A DNA stretch of 64,000 nucleotides, taken from NCBI RefSeq assembly GCF_017876795.1, contig NZ_JAGIOR010000001.1, forward strand, positions 1-64,000, read 5' to 3'. Shown piece after piece: positions 37,546-46,430 of this stretch. The stretch comes from Rhizobium leguminosarum. Its GTDB lineage: Bacteria > Pseudomonadota > Alphaproteobacteria > Rhizobiales > Rhizobiaceae. The translations under genes and the position numbers were made by a program. Within the stretch, counting starts at the first letter, position 1. Each line of letters opens with the position of its first letter. The notes under the pieces were generated by a model. It made no database searches. It worked only from the letters and a program-made list of their open reading frames with translations, and was not told the origin of the DNA.

Positions 37546-38121
37546 TCAGCCTTTGATATTGGCTGAATCGATCCAGCCAATATTTCCGTCGTGCCGACGG
37601 TAAACGATATTCAAATGTTCCTTGCCGGGGCTGCGGAACAGGAGAAGCGGCTCGTCGGTCATGTCGAGCGCCATCACGGCGGTGGCGACCGACATGGTCT
37701 TCAGCTGCTTCGTGCTTTCGGCGACGATCGCGGGCGCGAAATCGTCGGGAATTTCATCCTCGTGGTCAGGAACGGAATCCATGACGGTGTAGGCGACTTC
37801 TGCAAAACCGTTCAGATGGTTTCCGGCATGATGGTCCTTCAGCTTGCGCTTGTAGCGGCGCAGCCGTTTTTCGATGCGCTGGGAAGCCGCGTCGAAAGCC
37901 AGCTGCGGGTCCGTCGCCTCGCCGGCCGCATGCAGCACCACCCCACTGTCGAGATGAAGTTTGCAGTCTGCCGAGTAACGAGAACTCGCCTTTTCCACGG
38001 TCACCTGACCCGAATATCCCCCGTCGAAGTATTTCGTGATGGCCATACCAATTTGGTCCTCGATCTTTTGACGGAATGAGTCACCAATTTCCATATGTTT
38101 ACCGGACACACGCACACTCAT
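37546..38121 (-). CDS. hpf: Ribosome hibernation promoting factor (long form)
   Basis: A 191-residue long-form HPF. The N-terminal ribosome-binding domain (MSVRVSGKHMEIGDSFRQKI to about 105) is joined by an acidic linker to the C-terminal dimerisation domain (MSVATAVMALDMTDEPLLLFR). Long HPF makes 100S ribosome dimers in stationary phase. The ATG at 38121 starts the conserved domain. About 290 bases upstream, to the transporter gene, carry its promoter and no convincing gene. Confidence 0.94.
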   Translation of the reverse strand: MSVRVSGKHMEIGDSFRQKIEDQIGMAITKYFDGGYSGQVTVEKASSRYSADCKLHLDSGVVLHAAGEATDPQLAFDAASQRIEKRLRRYKRKLKDHHAGNHLNGFAEVAYTVMDSVPDHEDEIPDDFAPAIVAESTKQLKTMSVATAVMALDMTDEPLLLFRSPGKEHLNIVYRRHDGNIGWIDSANIKG

Positions 38122-38413
38122 GGAGTTTCCCTTCTTATCGTCGTTTGCGGGTACCAGTTTACGCCAAGCCTCAGGTTCATCCAAGCACTTCGCGCAATCT
38201 CAGGCAAGATCGGCGTGAGCCTGCGGGTCCTTGGTGCCCTTCTGATGCTGGGGATAACTCCAGACGCCGTTTGCGGCATCGATTGCGGCGGGCTTCTAGC
38301 CAGCCGTCGCCGAAAAGTCAATAGTGCGAAAAACCGTGATTGCTAATGCTCGCGCGGCGTGCAACAGACACCCGCGAACACAGTGCCTGCCACCGACCGC
38401 CAGCCAATGATTT

Positions 38414-39328
38414 CTAGGCAGTTCTCGCCCTGATTGCACCTACCCTTGCCGGGATCGTCATGGCTGCGACACCGAGGATGACGCAAACGAGTCCAATCCA
38501 CGCCGTCGGGCTCAGCCTTTCACTGAGGAAAACGATGCCGATCGTGACTCCGATCGGCACCCTGAGATAGGCTTGCGACGTCGTTCCGACCGAACCCAGC
38601 GTTTGGACGAGACGGAAATAGATCGCAAAGGCAAGGGCCGTCGAAAAGGCGGAAAGAGCCAGCAGCGCCAGAATCGATGCGGCCGAGGGATCGAGCGTCC
38701 ACGGCCGGTCGACGACGAGGCTTATCGGCAAGAGAATGACCGCGCCTGAGATCAACGAGCCGGCCGCCGGCACGGCGGGATCGAGCCCCTTGAAGTTCTT
38801 GCTGAAAATCGCCGCACCTGCATAGCAGGCGGTCGCCAGGATGATCGCGAGCTGCGCCATCAGGCTTTCGCCGAGACCGCCGAGCACCTCGACGCCGATG
38901 ACCAGGCAGATGCCGGCAAGCCCTGATATAACGCCGAAAAGCTTTCGCGCCGTCACCTGCTCATGGCGGGCTATCAGTACGGTCAGCAGGAAGGTGAAGA
39001 TCGGCGTTGCCGAATTGAGGATGACCGCCAGCCCGGCATCGACGGTTTGTTCCGCCCAGGCGATCAGCGTGAAGGGAATGACGCTGTTCAGACAGGCCTG
39101 AACGAAAAACCGCCGCCACGTCGCGCGGTCGCTGGGCAGGCGGATTCGTCGGTAGCGGAGGACGACAAGCAGGATGCCGCCGGCAATCAGCGTGCGGACG
39201 GCGATCAACGTCACCGGCGGGATCGTCTCGACACCGATCTTGATGAAAGTATAGGACGACCCCCAAAGGGTCGCCAGCGCCAGCAGCAGGAGAAGCTCCC
39301 TGGCAAGCTTCGGATTTTGCGGCGTCAT
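38414..39328 (-). CDS. DMT-family (EamA) transporter
   Basis: A 304-residue inner-membrane protein with ten hydrophobic segments in two EamA repeats (for example LLLLALATLWGSSYTFIKIGV and WGSSYTF-type motif at the start of repeat one). Such proteins export metabolites or amino acids. The ATG at 39328 is preceded by GGAAAG. It lies between rpoN and hpf, which are normally adjacent, on the same strand. The substrate is unknown. Confidence 0.88.
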   Translation of the reverse strand: MTPQNPKLARELLLLLALATLWGSSYTFIKIGVETIPPVTLIAVRTLIAGGILLVVLRYRRIRLPSDRATWRRFFVQACLNSVIPFTLIAWAEQTVDAGLAVILNSATPIFTFLLTVLIARHEQVTARKLFGVISGLAGICLVIGVEVLGGLGESLMAQLAIILATACYAGAAIFSKNFKGLDPAVPAAGSLISGAVILLPISLVVDRPWTLDPSAASILALLALSAFSTALAFAIYFRLVQTLGSVGTTSQAYLRVPIGVTIGIVFLSERLSPTAWIGLVCVILGVAAMTIPARVGAIRARTA

Positions 39329-39417
39329 GGTCGGCTTTCCCAAGTTCGTTCAAGACGTCAGAGAAATAGCGGGGATTTGGAGATGGATGCTTCGATGAAG
39401 ACCGAAGCATTGCGGCG

Positions 39418-40980
39418 TCAGAAGCCGGCGACCTTGGCGAGCGCCCGCTTTTCGCGGCGCCGCTGGACAGAGGAGGCGATGTTCATTGCCTCCCGGTATT
39501 TCGCAACCGTGCGGCGGGCGAGATCCACGCCGCCCTTCTTCAGCATGTCGACGATATCGTCGTCGGAGAGAACCGCGTCAGGGCTCTCCTGCAGGATCAG
39601 CGCGCGGATCTTGTGACGCACGGCCTCGGCCGAATGGCTGTCGCCACCGGCGACGGCGCTGATCGAGACGGTGAAGAAATATTTGAGCTCGAAGAGGCCG
39701 CGCGGCGTCAGCATGTATTTGTTCGAAGTGACGCGGCTGACGGTGGATTCGTGCATCTTGATCGCCTCGGCGACCGTTTTCAGGTTCAGCGGACGCAGGT
39801 GGTCGACGCCGTACAGCAGGAAGGCGTCCTGCTGGCGGACGATCTCGCTTGCCACTTTCATGATGGTCTTCGCCCGCTGGTCGAGGCTGCGCGTCAGCCA
39901 GTTGGCGCTCTGCAGACAATCGGAGAGGAAGGCGTGATCCTCGCCATTCCGGGTCACGCGGGAAAAATAGGACTGGTTGACCAGCACCCGCGGCAGCGTA
40001 TCCGGATTGAGCTCGACCAGCCAGCCGGTATCCGAGGACGCTCTGACGACCACATCAGGCATGATCGCTTCGGAAACACCGGCTTCGAAACCGCTGCCGG
40101 GCTTGGGATTGAGCTGGCGGATTTCGCCGAGCATGTCGAGAAGGTCTTCCTCGTCGACGCCGCACAGCCGCTTCAGCGTCGCAAAATCGCGCCGCGCCAA
40201 CAGTTCGAGGTTTTCGACGAGCGCCTGCATGGCCGGGTCGTATCGGTCCTTCTGCCTGAGCTGGATCGCCAGGCATTCCGAGAGGCTGCGGGCGAAAACC
40301 CCCGGCGGATCGAGCGTCTGGAGGGCGGCAAGCACACGCTCGGCCGCAGTCAGGCTGGTGCCCAGCCGCTCCCCGGTCTCGACGAGATCGACTTGCAGAT
40401 AACCGGCATCGTCGAGCTGATCGACGAAGTTCTGTGCGATCAGCCGATCGGCAATGTCAGGCAGGACGAAGGGGATCTGCTGGGCGAGATGATCGCGCAG
40501 CGACACCTGGCCGGCGACGAAATCGTCGAGATCATAATCGGCGCCCTCGCCGCCACTGCCCGGCATCGATTTCCACTGGCCGACGAGCTCCGGCGCATCG
40601 AGGCGCTGCGGCGCGCTATCATCGGGAAAGACATTGGTATAGTTGGCGTCGAGTTCGTCGTTCAGCCGGCTGGTGCTGGCGCTGCCGCCATTGTCGTACC
40701 AGTCGCTGGAGAGCGCTTCGGTGCGGTTGTCGTAGCCGTCGTCCGCGCCTGCATCCTCCGGAGAATGACCATAGGGCTCGTCCTCGGCTTCGCCGCGTTC
40801 TGCCCCTGCCTCGTCGTCATTCGACGGAAATTCGAGCAGCGGGTTCTTCTCCACTTCCTGGGCGATGAACTGGCTGAGTTCGACATGCGTCATCTGCAGC
40901 AACTGGATGGATTGCATCAGTTGCGGTGTCATCACCAGGGATTGGTTCTGGCGCAGGAAAAGGCTGGCGGACAGTGCCAT
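39418..40980 (-). CDS. rpoN: RNA polymerase sigma-54 factor
   Basis: A 520-residue sigma-54. The N-terminal Gln-rich activator-interaction region (LRQNQSLVMTPQLMQSIQLL) is followed by an acidic region II, a core-binding region, and the RpoN box ARRTVAKYREAMNIASS at the C-terminus. It directs transcription of nitrogen-control and symbiosis genes with AAA+ activators. The order lptB-rpoN-hpf-ptsN is conserved. A weak hairpin (GATGCTTCG/CGAAGCAT) at 39383-39408 lies just after its stop. Confidence 0.97.
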   Translation of the reverse strand: MALSASLFLRQNQSLVMTPQLMQSIQLLQMTHVELSQFIAQEVEKNPLLEFPSNDDEAGAERGEAEDEPYGHSPEDAGADDGYDNRTEALSSDWYDNGGSASTSRLNDELDANYTNVFPDDSAPQRLDAPELVGQWKSMPGSGGEGADYDLDDFVAGQVSLRDHLAQQIPFVLPDIADRLIAQNFVDQLDDAGYLQVDLVETGERLGTSLTAAERVLAALQTLDPPGVFARSLSECLAIQLRQKDRYDPAMQALVENLELLARRDFATLKRLCGVDEEDLLDMLGEIRQLNPKPGSGFEAGVSEAIMPDVVVRASSDTGWLVELNPDTLPRVLVNQSYFSRVTRNGEDHAFLSDCLQSANWLTRSLDQRAKTIMKVASEIVRQQDAFLLYGVDHLRPLNLKTVAEAIKMHESTVSRVTSNKYMLTPRGLFELKYFFTVSISAVAGGDSHSAEAVRHKIRALILQESPDAVLSDDDIVDMLKKGGVDLARRTVAKYREAMNIASSVQRRREKRALAKVAGF

Positions 40981-41201
40981 GACGGACGCGAAACTCCCTC
41001 GATTCCTCCGGGAAACCGCGTCCGATCAAGGCTTCAGGCCGCGGAAATCCAACTGGCCCAAAAATTGCTTTTTTATCTCATTTGGTCAAGCGGAACTGTG
41101 TCGGCGCGGTTAATTTCTGCGGTGGGACAGGTGTCGCCGGAAGGCCTGCGCCGTTTCAGGACGACTGGGGCGCACCTTCTCTGTCTTGGCATCGTCCCCG
41201 C

Positions 41202-41978
41202 TTAGAGGCTGAAATTGTCGCCGAGATAGAGCCGGCGCACTTCCGGATTGTTGACGATGTCATTCGCCCGGCCATGGGTCAGCACCTCACCGGCATGAAT
41301 GATGTAGGCCCGGTCGATCAGACCCAGGGTCTCGCGCACATTGTGGTCCGTGATGAGAACGCCGATGCCGCGCGCGGTCAGGTGGTGCACGAGATTCTGG
41401 ATGTCGGCGACCGAGATCGGGTCGACGCCGGCGAAGGGCTCGTCGAGCAGCATGAAGGTCGGGTCGGTCGCAAGGGCGCGCGCGATTTCGAGGCGGCGAC
41501 GCTCACCGCCTGACAGGGCGACGGCGGCAGTCTTGCGCAGCTTCTGGATATGGAATTCCTCCAGCAGCTCGTTCAGCTTCTGCTCGCGCTCGGCCCTGTC
41601 CTTGACATGCACTTCGAGCACGGCGCGGATATTCTCTTCCACCGTCAGGCCGCGAAAGATCGAGGCTTCCTGCGGCAGGTAACCGACGCCGAGGCGCGAG
41701 CGGCGGTACATCGGCATGGTCGTGACATCGTTGCCGTCGATCTCGATCGTGCCTTCATCCACCGGCACGAGGCCGGTGATCATGTAAAAGCAGGTAGTCT
41801 TGCCGGCGCCGTTCGGTCCGAGCAGGCCGACGGCCTCGCCACGGCGCACCACCAGCGAGACGCCGTTGACGACCCGACGCGTCGCATAGGTCTTCGTCAG
41901 ACCGCGTGCGATGAGCGTTCCCTGATAGCGGCTCTTGTCGGCGGCACCCGCAGCTTGTGGCCCGGGCTTGCCGAACAT
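41202..41978 (-). CDS. lptB: LPS export ABC transporter ATP-binding protein
   Basis: A 258-residue ATPase that powers lipopolysaccharide extraction by LptFG. Walker A is GPNGAGKTT, the signature is LSGGERRRLE and Walker B is LLDEPFAGVDP. The start is uncertain: ATG at 41978 (MFGKPGPQAAG) is used, but a GTG at 42002 would add eight residues (VKLSSLST). The order lptC-lptA-lptB-rpoN is conserved. Confidence 0.93.
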   Translation of the reverse strand: MFGKPGPQAAGAADKSRYQGTLIARGLTKTYATRRVVNGVSLVVRRGEAVGLLGPNGAGKTTCFYMITGLVPVDEGTIEIDGNDVTTMPMYRRSRLGVGYLPQEASIFRGLTVEENIRAVLEVHVKDRAEREQKLNELLEEFHIQKLRKTAAVALSGGERRRLEIARALATDPTFMLLDEPFAGVDPISVADIQNLVHHLTARGIGVLITDHNVRETLGLIDRAYIIHAGEVLTHGRANDIVNNPEVRRLYLGDNFSL

Positions 41979-42018
41979 GGTGGATAGCGATGATAATTTC
42001 ACGTGGGAGGCCGGCTTC

Positions 42019-42669
42019 TCAGTTCTGCTTCTGCTGCGCATTCGGCTGCGATTTCGGATCGAGCTGAATCTGGACACGACCGCCGCAGCTTTCAAGCTCC
42101 GCCTGGCCGGTCTGCATGTGAACCGTCAATTTGCAGCCGGTAAAGACGTTCGGCCCATCCGACAGTATAACCTTATTCCCCTGATCCGCCGTCAGGGTGA
42201 ATGTCTGCGAGGCCATGTCGAAATTGCCGTCATCGGCGGTCGCAGTCTGCGTGCCCGAGGTCAGCAAGACCTTGTCCGTCACCAGGATCTTGTCGATATC
42301 GGCACTTCCCGATGCAAGCGAGGCCGACTGCTGCGGCTGCGTTGCCGGTTGGGCGGCAGGTTGCGCCCCGTCCGCCGCCGGCTTTGCCGCCTTGTCCTTG
42401 TAATAGACGGTCATCTTGCCGGACTGCATCGTCGTCGTTCCCTGGACGACCTTCACTTTGCCGGTGAACAACGCGGTGTGTTCCTGGTCGTGGATCTCCA
42501 GCTTGTCGCTTTCGATCTGGATCGGCTGGTCGTTGGAAAGCTTCATGCCCGGCATCGAGGCCGTCGCCTGCTGCGCGCCCGCGCCCGATGCCGTCAGAAT
42601 AAGGGCAAATGCGCCGGCAATGAACGCCAGGCCAGTCTTGCAAGTGGAAATGCGACAATCTTTTGTCAT
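42019..42669 (-). CDS. lptA: LPS transport periplasmic protein LptA
   Basis: A 216-residue periplasmic protein. A signal peptide (GLAFIAGAFALILTASGAGA) is followed by an OstA/LptA beta-jellyroll (IQIESDKLEIHDQEHTALFT, GKMTVYYKD, VTDKVLLTSGTQTATADDG). An Ala/Gln/Pro insert around 95-115 is unusual in length. LptA forms the bridge that carries LPS across the periplasm. It lies 15 bases behind lptC and is in the same operon. Confidence 0.93.
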   Translation of the reverse strand: MTKDCRISTCKTGLAFIAGAFALILTASGAGAQQATASMPGMKLSNDQPIQIESDKLEIHDQEHTALFTGKVKVVQGTTTMQSGKMTVYYKDKAAKPAADGAQPAAQPATQPQQSASLASGSADIDKILVTDKVLLTSGTQTATADDGNFDMASQTFTLTADQGNKVILSDGPNVFTGCKLTVHMQTGQAELESCGGRVQIQLDPKSQPNAQQKQN

Positions 42670-42684
42670 GGATGACCCGGCTGG

Positions 42685-43350
42685 TTAAGTGCCCTGTTTA
42701 TGGATGGTGGATGGATCGACGTTCATGCGAACGTTCCCCTCGAATGTGATCACGCGCCCCTTATCGGTTATCTGGAGCGTCTTCGCAACAATGGAGGCAT
42801 TGTCCTTGGTGATGGTGACGGGGTCGTCGCTCTTCATGTTTCCGCCCTTGATGTCGAGCTGGGCGGACTGGAAATTCGCGTTGAGGCCGCTGCTCAGCAC
42901 CAGGGTGAAGGGGGCCGTCATATGCAGGTTGTCGGTGGCGCAATTGTAATCGGCGGTCGAGGCGACGACGCGGGCGATCAGCCCGTCATTCATCGGCACG
43001 GCGGCCTTGATGGTCTCGAGCGTGATGAGATCGGGATTGCGGATATCCTGCAGCGCCCTTTCGGCGAGCATCGAATAGTTGATGCCGTCGGAATTGCGTC
43101 CAGCGATCGCCGGCTTTTCCATCACGACTTTGCCGTTCTCGATCTTGGCGCCCTCCATCTTGATGTTCTCGGGCAGGTAGATGCTGACCAACGCCACCGC
43201 CGTCAGGCCAGCCGCGATGATGAGGGCCGCCACCGGCAGCAAGATCTTCAGCCGCCGCACGCGGGCGGAATGGAACAACGCATCGCCATAGGCGCTCCTA
43301 CCGGAGCCCGCATAGGCGGCATGTCCGTTGTTCTTCAGGGTATCGAGCAT
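42685..43350 (-). CDS. lptC: LPS export protein LptC
   Basis: A 221-residue bitopic protein. One membrane helix (LKILLPVAALIIAAGLTAVAL) at about 35-55 is followed by a periplasmic LptC/DUF1239 jellyroll (MEGAKIENGKVVMEKPAIAG, VTITKDNASIVAKTLQI). It passes LPS from LptBFG to LptA. It is first in the lptC-lptA-lptB-rpoN unit, divergent from sppA. Confidence 0.9.
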   Translation of the reverse strand: MLDTLKNNGHAAYAGSGRSAYGDALFHSARVRRLKILLPVAALIIAAGLTAVALVSIYLPENIKMEGAKIENGKVVMEKPAIAGRNSDGINYSMLAERALQDIRNPDLITLETIKAAVPMNDGLIARVVASTADYNCATDNLHMTAPFTLVLSSGLNANFQSAQLDIKGGNMKSDDPVTITKDNASIVAKTLQITDKGRVITFEGNVRMNVDPSTIHKQGT

Positions 43351-43574
43351 AGGTCTCGTCCATGTGCGGTGATCGCCGCGCCTTCATAACAAAGGCGGCC
43401 CGTCAATCACAGTTCGTTTCGCATTATTACATTGGCTTGCCAATATGGAATTTTTTCTGCAACAAGCAACAAAACGGAAAAACATCAAAAAGTGGCATTC
43501 GTACGCGCCCCTGCCACCTTTTCATCGGATCCATCGGCGACAAGCCGAAGCCGGTGCCAGCGCTGGAGGTTTCT

Positions 43575-44525
43575 ATGGACAGTTCGATGATCGCGGATCG
43601 CCGGCGGCTGCGCCGCAAGCTTTGGTTCTGGCGCCTCGCCGCGGTGGCGCTCGTCGTGGCGCTTGGTTTCGCCATCTACAGCTTCACCGTCGGCGACACC
43701 AAGATGGGCCGCCCGCATATCGCCCATGTGACGATATCGGGACTGATCGTCGACGATGACGAGCTTCTGGAGCGGCTGAAGAAGGTGGAGACCAGCGACC
43801 AGGTAAAGGCCGCGGTGATTTCGATCTCCTCGCCAGGCGGCACGACCTATGGCGGCGAAAAAATCTTCAAGGCGATCCGGGCGATATCAGCCAAGAAGCC
43901 TGTCGTCTCCGATGTGCGCACGCTTGCCGCCTCGGCCGGCTACATGATCGCCACTGCCGGCGATACGATCATTGCCGGCGATAGCTCGATCACCGGCTCG
44001 ATCGGCGTCATCTTCCAGTATCCGCAGATCCAGCCGCTGCTCGACAAGATCGGCGTCTCGCTGCAGGAGATCAAGTCCTCGCCGCTGAAGGCCGAGCCCT
44101 CGCCCTTCCACGAGGCGAGCGAGGAAGCCAAGGCGATGATCCGTAACATGGTGGTCGACAGCTATAACTGGTTCGTCGACCTGGTCGCCGACCGGCGCAA
44201 GCTGCCGCGCGACGAGGTGCTGAAACTGGCCGACGGCACGATCTATACCGGCCGCCAGGCGCTGAAGGTGAAACTCGTCGATACGATCGGCGGCGAGGCG
44301 GAAATCCGTGCCTATCTCAAATCGCGCGGCGTCGACGCCGACCTGCCGATGGTGGACTGGGACAAGAAGAGCAATACGCCCTTTCTGCTCGCTGGGGCTG
44401 TTTCGCGGCTGATTACGATCTTCGGTTATGATGATCTCGTGAAAGGCCAGGATATCAATGGAATCCTGCCCCCAAAGTTGCTTCTTGACGGGCTGCTTTC
44501 AGTTTGGCAGGTTGGCCACGATTGA
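43575..44525 (+). CDS. sppA: Signal peptide peptidase SppA
   Basis: A 316-residue membrane serine protease of family S49, short form. An N-terminal helix (LWFWRLAAVALVVALGFAIY) is followed by the protease domain with nucleophile Ser120 (TLAASAGYM) and general base Lys172 (SSPLKAEPSP), 52 residues apart as in Bacillus SppA. It degrades cleaved signal peptides. A strong GGAGGT precedes the ATG. ihfB follows 29 bases after its stop. Confidence 0.94.
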   Translation: MDSSMIADRRRLRRKLWFWRLAAVALVVALGFAIYSFTVGDTKMGRPHIAHVTISGLIVDDDELLERLKKVETSDQVKAAVISISSPGGTTYGGEKIFKAIRAISAKKPVVSDVRTLAASAGYMIATAGDTIIAGDSSITGSIGVIFQYPQIQPLLDKIGVSLQEIKSSPLKAEPSPFHEASEEAKAMIRNMVVDSYNWFVDLVADRRKLPRDEVLKLADGTIYTGRQALKVKLVDTIGGEAEIRAYLKSRGVDADLPMVDWDKKSNTPFLLAGAVSRLITIFGYDDLVKGQDINGILPPKLLLDGLLSVWQVGHD

Positions 44526-44530
44526 TAAGA

Positions 44531-44543
44531 AATCAATAATTTA
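44531..44543 (+). promoter_or_regulatory. IHF consensus site before ihfB
   Basis: AATCAATAATTTA matches the IHF consensus WATCAANNNNTTR at every defined position and lies directly in front of the ihfB ribosome binding site. It could support autoregulation by IHF. A match of this kind can also occur by chance in 64 kb. Confidence 0.4.
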
Positions 44544-44554
44544 AGGGGGCGAAG

Positions 44555-44854
44555 GTGATCAAGTCCGAATTGGTGCAGATTGTTGCGGCACGCAACCCGC
44601 ATCTCTATCATCGCGACGTCGAGAATATCGTCAACGCGGTTCTCGACGAGATCACGGATGCACTGGCTGCGGGCAACCGCGTCGAATTGCGCGGCTTTGG
44701 CGCGTTTTCAGTCAAGAACCGCCCTTCCCGCTCCGGCCGCAACCCGCGCACCGGCGATACCGTCTTCGTCGAGGAGAAGTGGGTTCCCTTCTTCAAGACC
44801 GGCAAGGAGCTGCGCGAGCGGCTCAATCCCGGCCAGGCCGACGAAGAGGATTGA
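44555..44854 (+). CDS. ihfB: Integration host factor subunit beta
   Basis: A 99-residue DNA-bending protein that pairs with IhfA. The start [21 protein letters not shown] and the DNA-binding arm [22 protein letters not shown] are IHF-beta-like rather than HU-like. The start codon is GTG with AAGGGGGCGAAG before it. IHF assists sigma-54 promoters, which fits rpoN nearby. It follows sppA closely, as in other rhizobia. Confidence 0.95.
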   Translation: MIKSELVQIVAARNPHLYHRDVENIVNAVLDEITDALAAGNRVELRGFGAFSVKNRPSRSGRNPRTGDTVFVEEKWVPFFKTGKELRERLNPGQADEED

Positions 44855-44919
44855 GCGGCCCAAGCCGCCTGCGGCGAATCCGCACTTGAACTCGAAGGCC
44901 GTTTTCCTATTCTGCTCAC

Positions 44920-44961
44920 GCATCGGCCCCGAAAATCGGAATCGATTTTCGGGGCCGATGC
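44920..44961. repeat. Perfect 19-bp palindrome (intergenic hairpin)
   Basis: GCATCGGCCCCGAAAATCG pairs perfectly with its reverse complement across a GAAT loop. It sits 66 bases after ihfB and 57 bases before the LapA-like gene. There is no T run on either side, so it may be an mRNA-stabilising hairpin or an interspersed repeat rather than a simple terminator. Confidence 0.8.
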
Positions 44962-45018
44962 GCAGATACAACGCGTCGCTCAAAGAGGGCGGCGCCTTCC
45001 GACGCATGGAGAGCTCAA

Positions 45019-45351
45019 ATGGCCAAGAAGATCGTCAACCTGTTGATTCTGCTGCCGCTCGGCGTCATCCTCATCGTCTTCTGCGTTGCCAACCGGCAAA
45101 GCGTCACGCTCGCTTTCAATCCGTTCCGGCCGGAAGATCAGGTGCTTGCGGTTTCGGCGCCCTTCTTCGTCTTCCTGATCGTTGCCCTGATCGCGGGCAT
45201 GCTGATCGGCTCGGCCGCCACCTGGTTCAGCCAGGGCAAACACCGCAAGCGCGCCCGCACCGAGGCCAAGGAAGCCATCCGCTGGCAGGGTGAGGCCGAC
45301 CGCCACAAGAGCCGCGCCGAGGAAATCGCCGGGCAGCTTCCGGCACGGTAA
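45019..45351 (+). CDS. LapA-family (DUF1049) membrane protein
   Basis: A 110-residue inner-membrane protein with two hydrophobic helices (IVNLLILLPLGVILIVFCVA and APFFVFLIVALIAGMLIGSAAT), the NRQSVTLAFNPF loop between them, and a basic helical cytoplasmic tail. In E. coli LapA acts with LapB to control LpxC and LPS amount. The short tail here lacks the LapB part. It follows ihfB in the same direction. Confidence 0.85.
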   Translation: MAKKIVNLLILLPLGVILIVFCVANRQSVTLAFNPFRPEDQVLAVSAPFFVFLIVALIAGMLIGSAATWFSQGKHRKRARTEAKEAIRWQGEADRHKSRAEEIAGQLPAR

Positions 45352-45402
45352 AACTGGCTCGGCTTCGACGACCCTTCGGCATCCGTCAGACCGGAAAAAA
45401 GC

Positions 45403-45819
45403 TCAGTCCTCATAGTCGCCCTCCGGCGATGTGCCGTTGCCAGTGACGCGGAAACCGTGGCCCAGGTAGAAGGCTTTCGCCCGCCGGTTCTTCACCAAGC
45501 ACTTGAGCCGGTAGTGGTGTTGCGGCCATTCGGGAAGCGCCTGCAGCAGCGCCGTACCGGCGCCAAAGCCTTGGAAGTCCGGGCTGATATAGAGCATGTG
45601 GATGAAATCGTCGGCCGGCCAGAGCGCCAGGAAGCCGGCTACCCCGCCGTTTTCATGCTCGCAGACGAAGACCGTCTCACCATTGGTATGGGCGGCAAAA
45701 TCCTCGCGGTGGAACTTGCCGGGGTCGACCCAGACGAATGTTTCGCGGCGCACGGAAAGATAAATCTCCGCGAGTATTTCCTGGTCTTCCGCCCGCGGCG
45801 GCCTGATTGTCCACGTCAT
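45403..45819 (-). CDS. GNAT-family acetyltransferase
   Basis: A 138-residue acetyltransferase. The acetyl-CoA loop is ISPDFQGFGAGTALLQAL and the C-terminal strand is LVKNRRAKAFYLGHGFRVTG. The substrate is unknown. The gene is convergent with the LapA-like gene, with 51 bases between them. On the minus strand it lies behind the CoxG-like gene. Confidence 0.85.
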   Translation of the reverse strand: MTWTIRPPRAEDQEILAEIYLSVRRETFVWVDPGKFHREDFAAHTNGETVFVCEHENGGVAGFLALWPADDFIHMLYISPDFQGFGAGTALLQALPEWPQHHYRLKCLVKNRRAKAFYLGHGFRVTGNGTSPEGDYED

Positions 45820-45871
45820 GACGTCGATTTAACCCAAGCCCCTATCCCCGCCAAGCCCAAAGCGCGCGGGA

Positions 45872-46327
45872 TCAGCCGGCCGCCATCTTCGCGATGACGG
45901 CGGCATTGATATCCGAAAAGAACCGTTCGGCGAGCTTCTGCGATGTCGAATCGAGCAGGCGTGCGCCGAGTTGGGCGAGCCTGCCGCCGAGTTCGGCTTT
46001 TGCCCGATAATGCAGGATGGTCTCGGCGCCGCTTTGCTCGAGCACGATATCGGCGCTGCCCTTGGCGAAGCCGGCAAGACCACCCTTGCCTTCGGCCGAC
46101 AGCGTGTAGCTCTTCGGCGCATCGACATTGGACAGCGTCAACAGTCCATGGAAGGTCGCCGACAGCAGGCTGAATTTGACCTTGATCGTCGCCTCGAAAG
46201 CATCTGGCGACAGCCGTTCGATGCTCTGGCAGCCTGGAATGCAGCCGCGCATGATCTCGGGGTCGTTGAGCGCTGTCCAGACGACATCCCGCGGCGCGGC
46301 GATGCGTTCTTCGCCGGTGAAATCCAT
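45872..46327 (-). CDS. CoxG-like SRPBCC protein (carbon monoxide dehydrogenase subunit G family)
   Basis: A 151-residue START/SRPBCC-fold protein with the family opening MDFTGEERIAAPRDVVWTAL and NDPEIMRGCIPGCQSIE. CoxG proteins help mature molybdenum-containing CO dehydrogenases and similar hydroxylases, but no cox or xanthine-dehydrogenase genes are in the window. Single CoxG-like genes are common and their role is unclear. It is divergent from the NUDIX pseudogene. Confidence 0.82.
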   Translation of the reverse strand: MDFTGEERIAAPRDVVWTALNDPEIMRGCIPGCQSIERLSPDAFEATIKVKFSLLSATFHGLLTLSNVDAPKSYTLSAEGKGGLAGFAKGSADIVLEQSGAETILHYRAKAELGGRLAQLGARLLDSTSQKLAERFFSDINAAVIAKMAAG

Positions 46328-46430
46328 TCGATAACCCCATCTCCGATTCGTTCACCTTATCGCAGCGGGAAAGGCTTTTGCCAGGCGAAGAGGAATGTTA
46401 TCCCGCTGGTTCCGGAGCAAGGAATTGGCG

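Noticed and set aside
38095..38346. An 83-codon plus-strand frame before hpf
   Set aside because: It covers the hpf start and promoter region, has no ribosome binding site and no homologous pattern.
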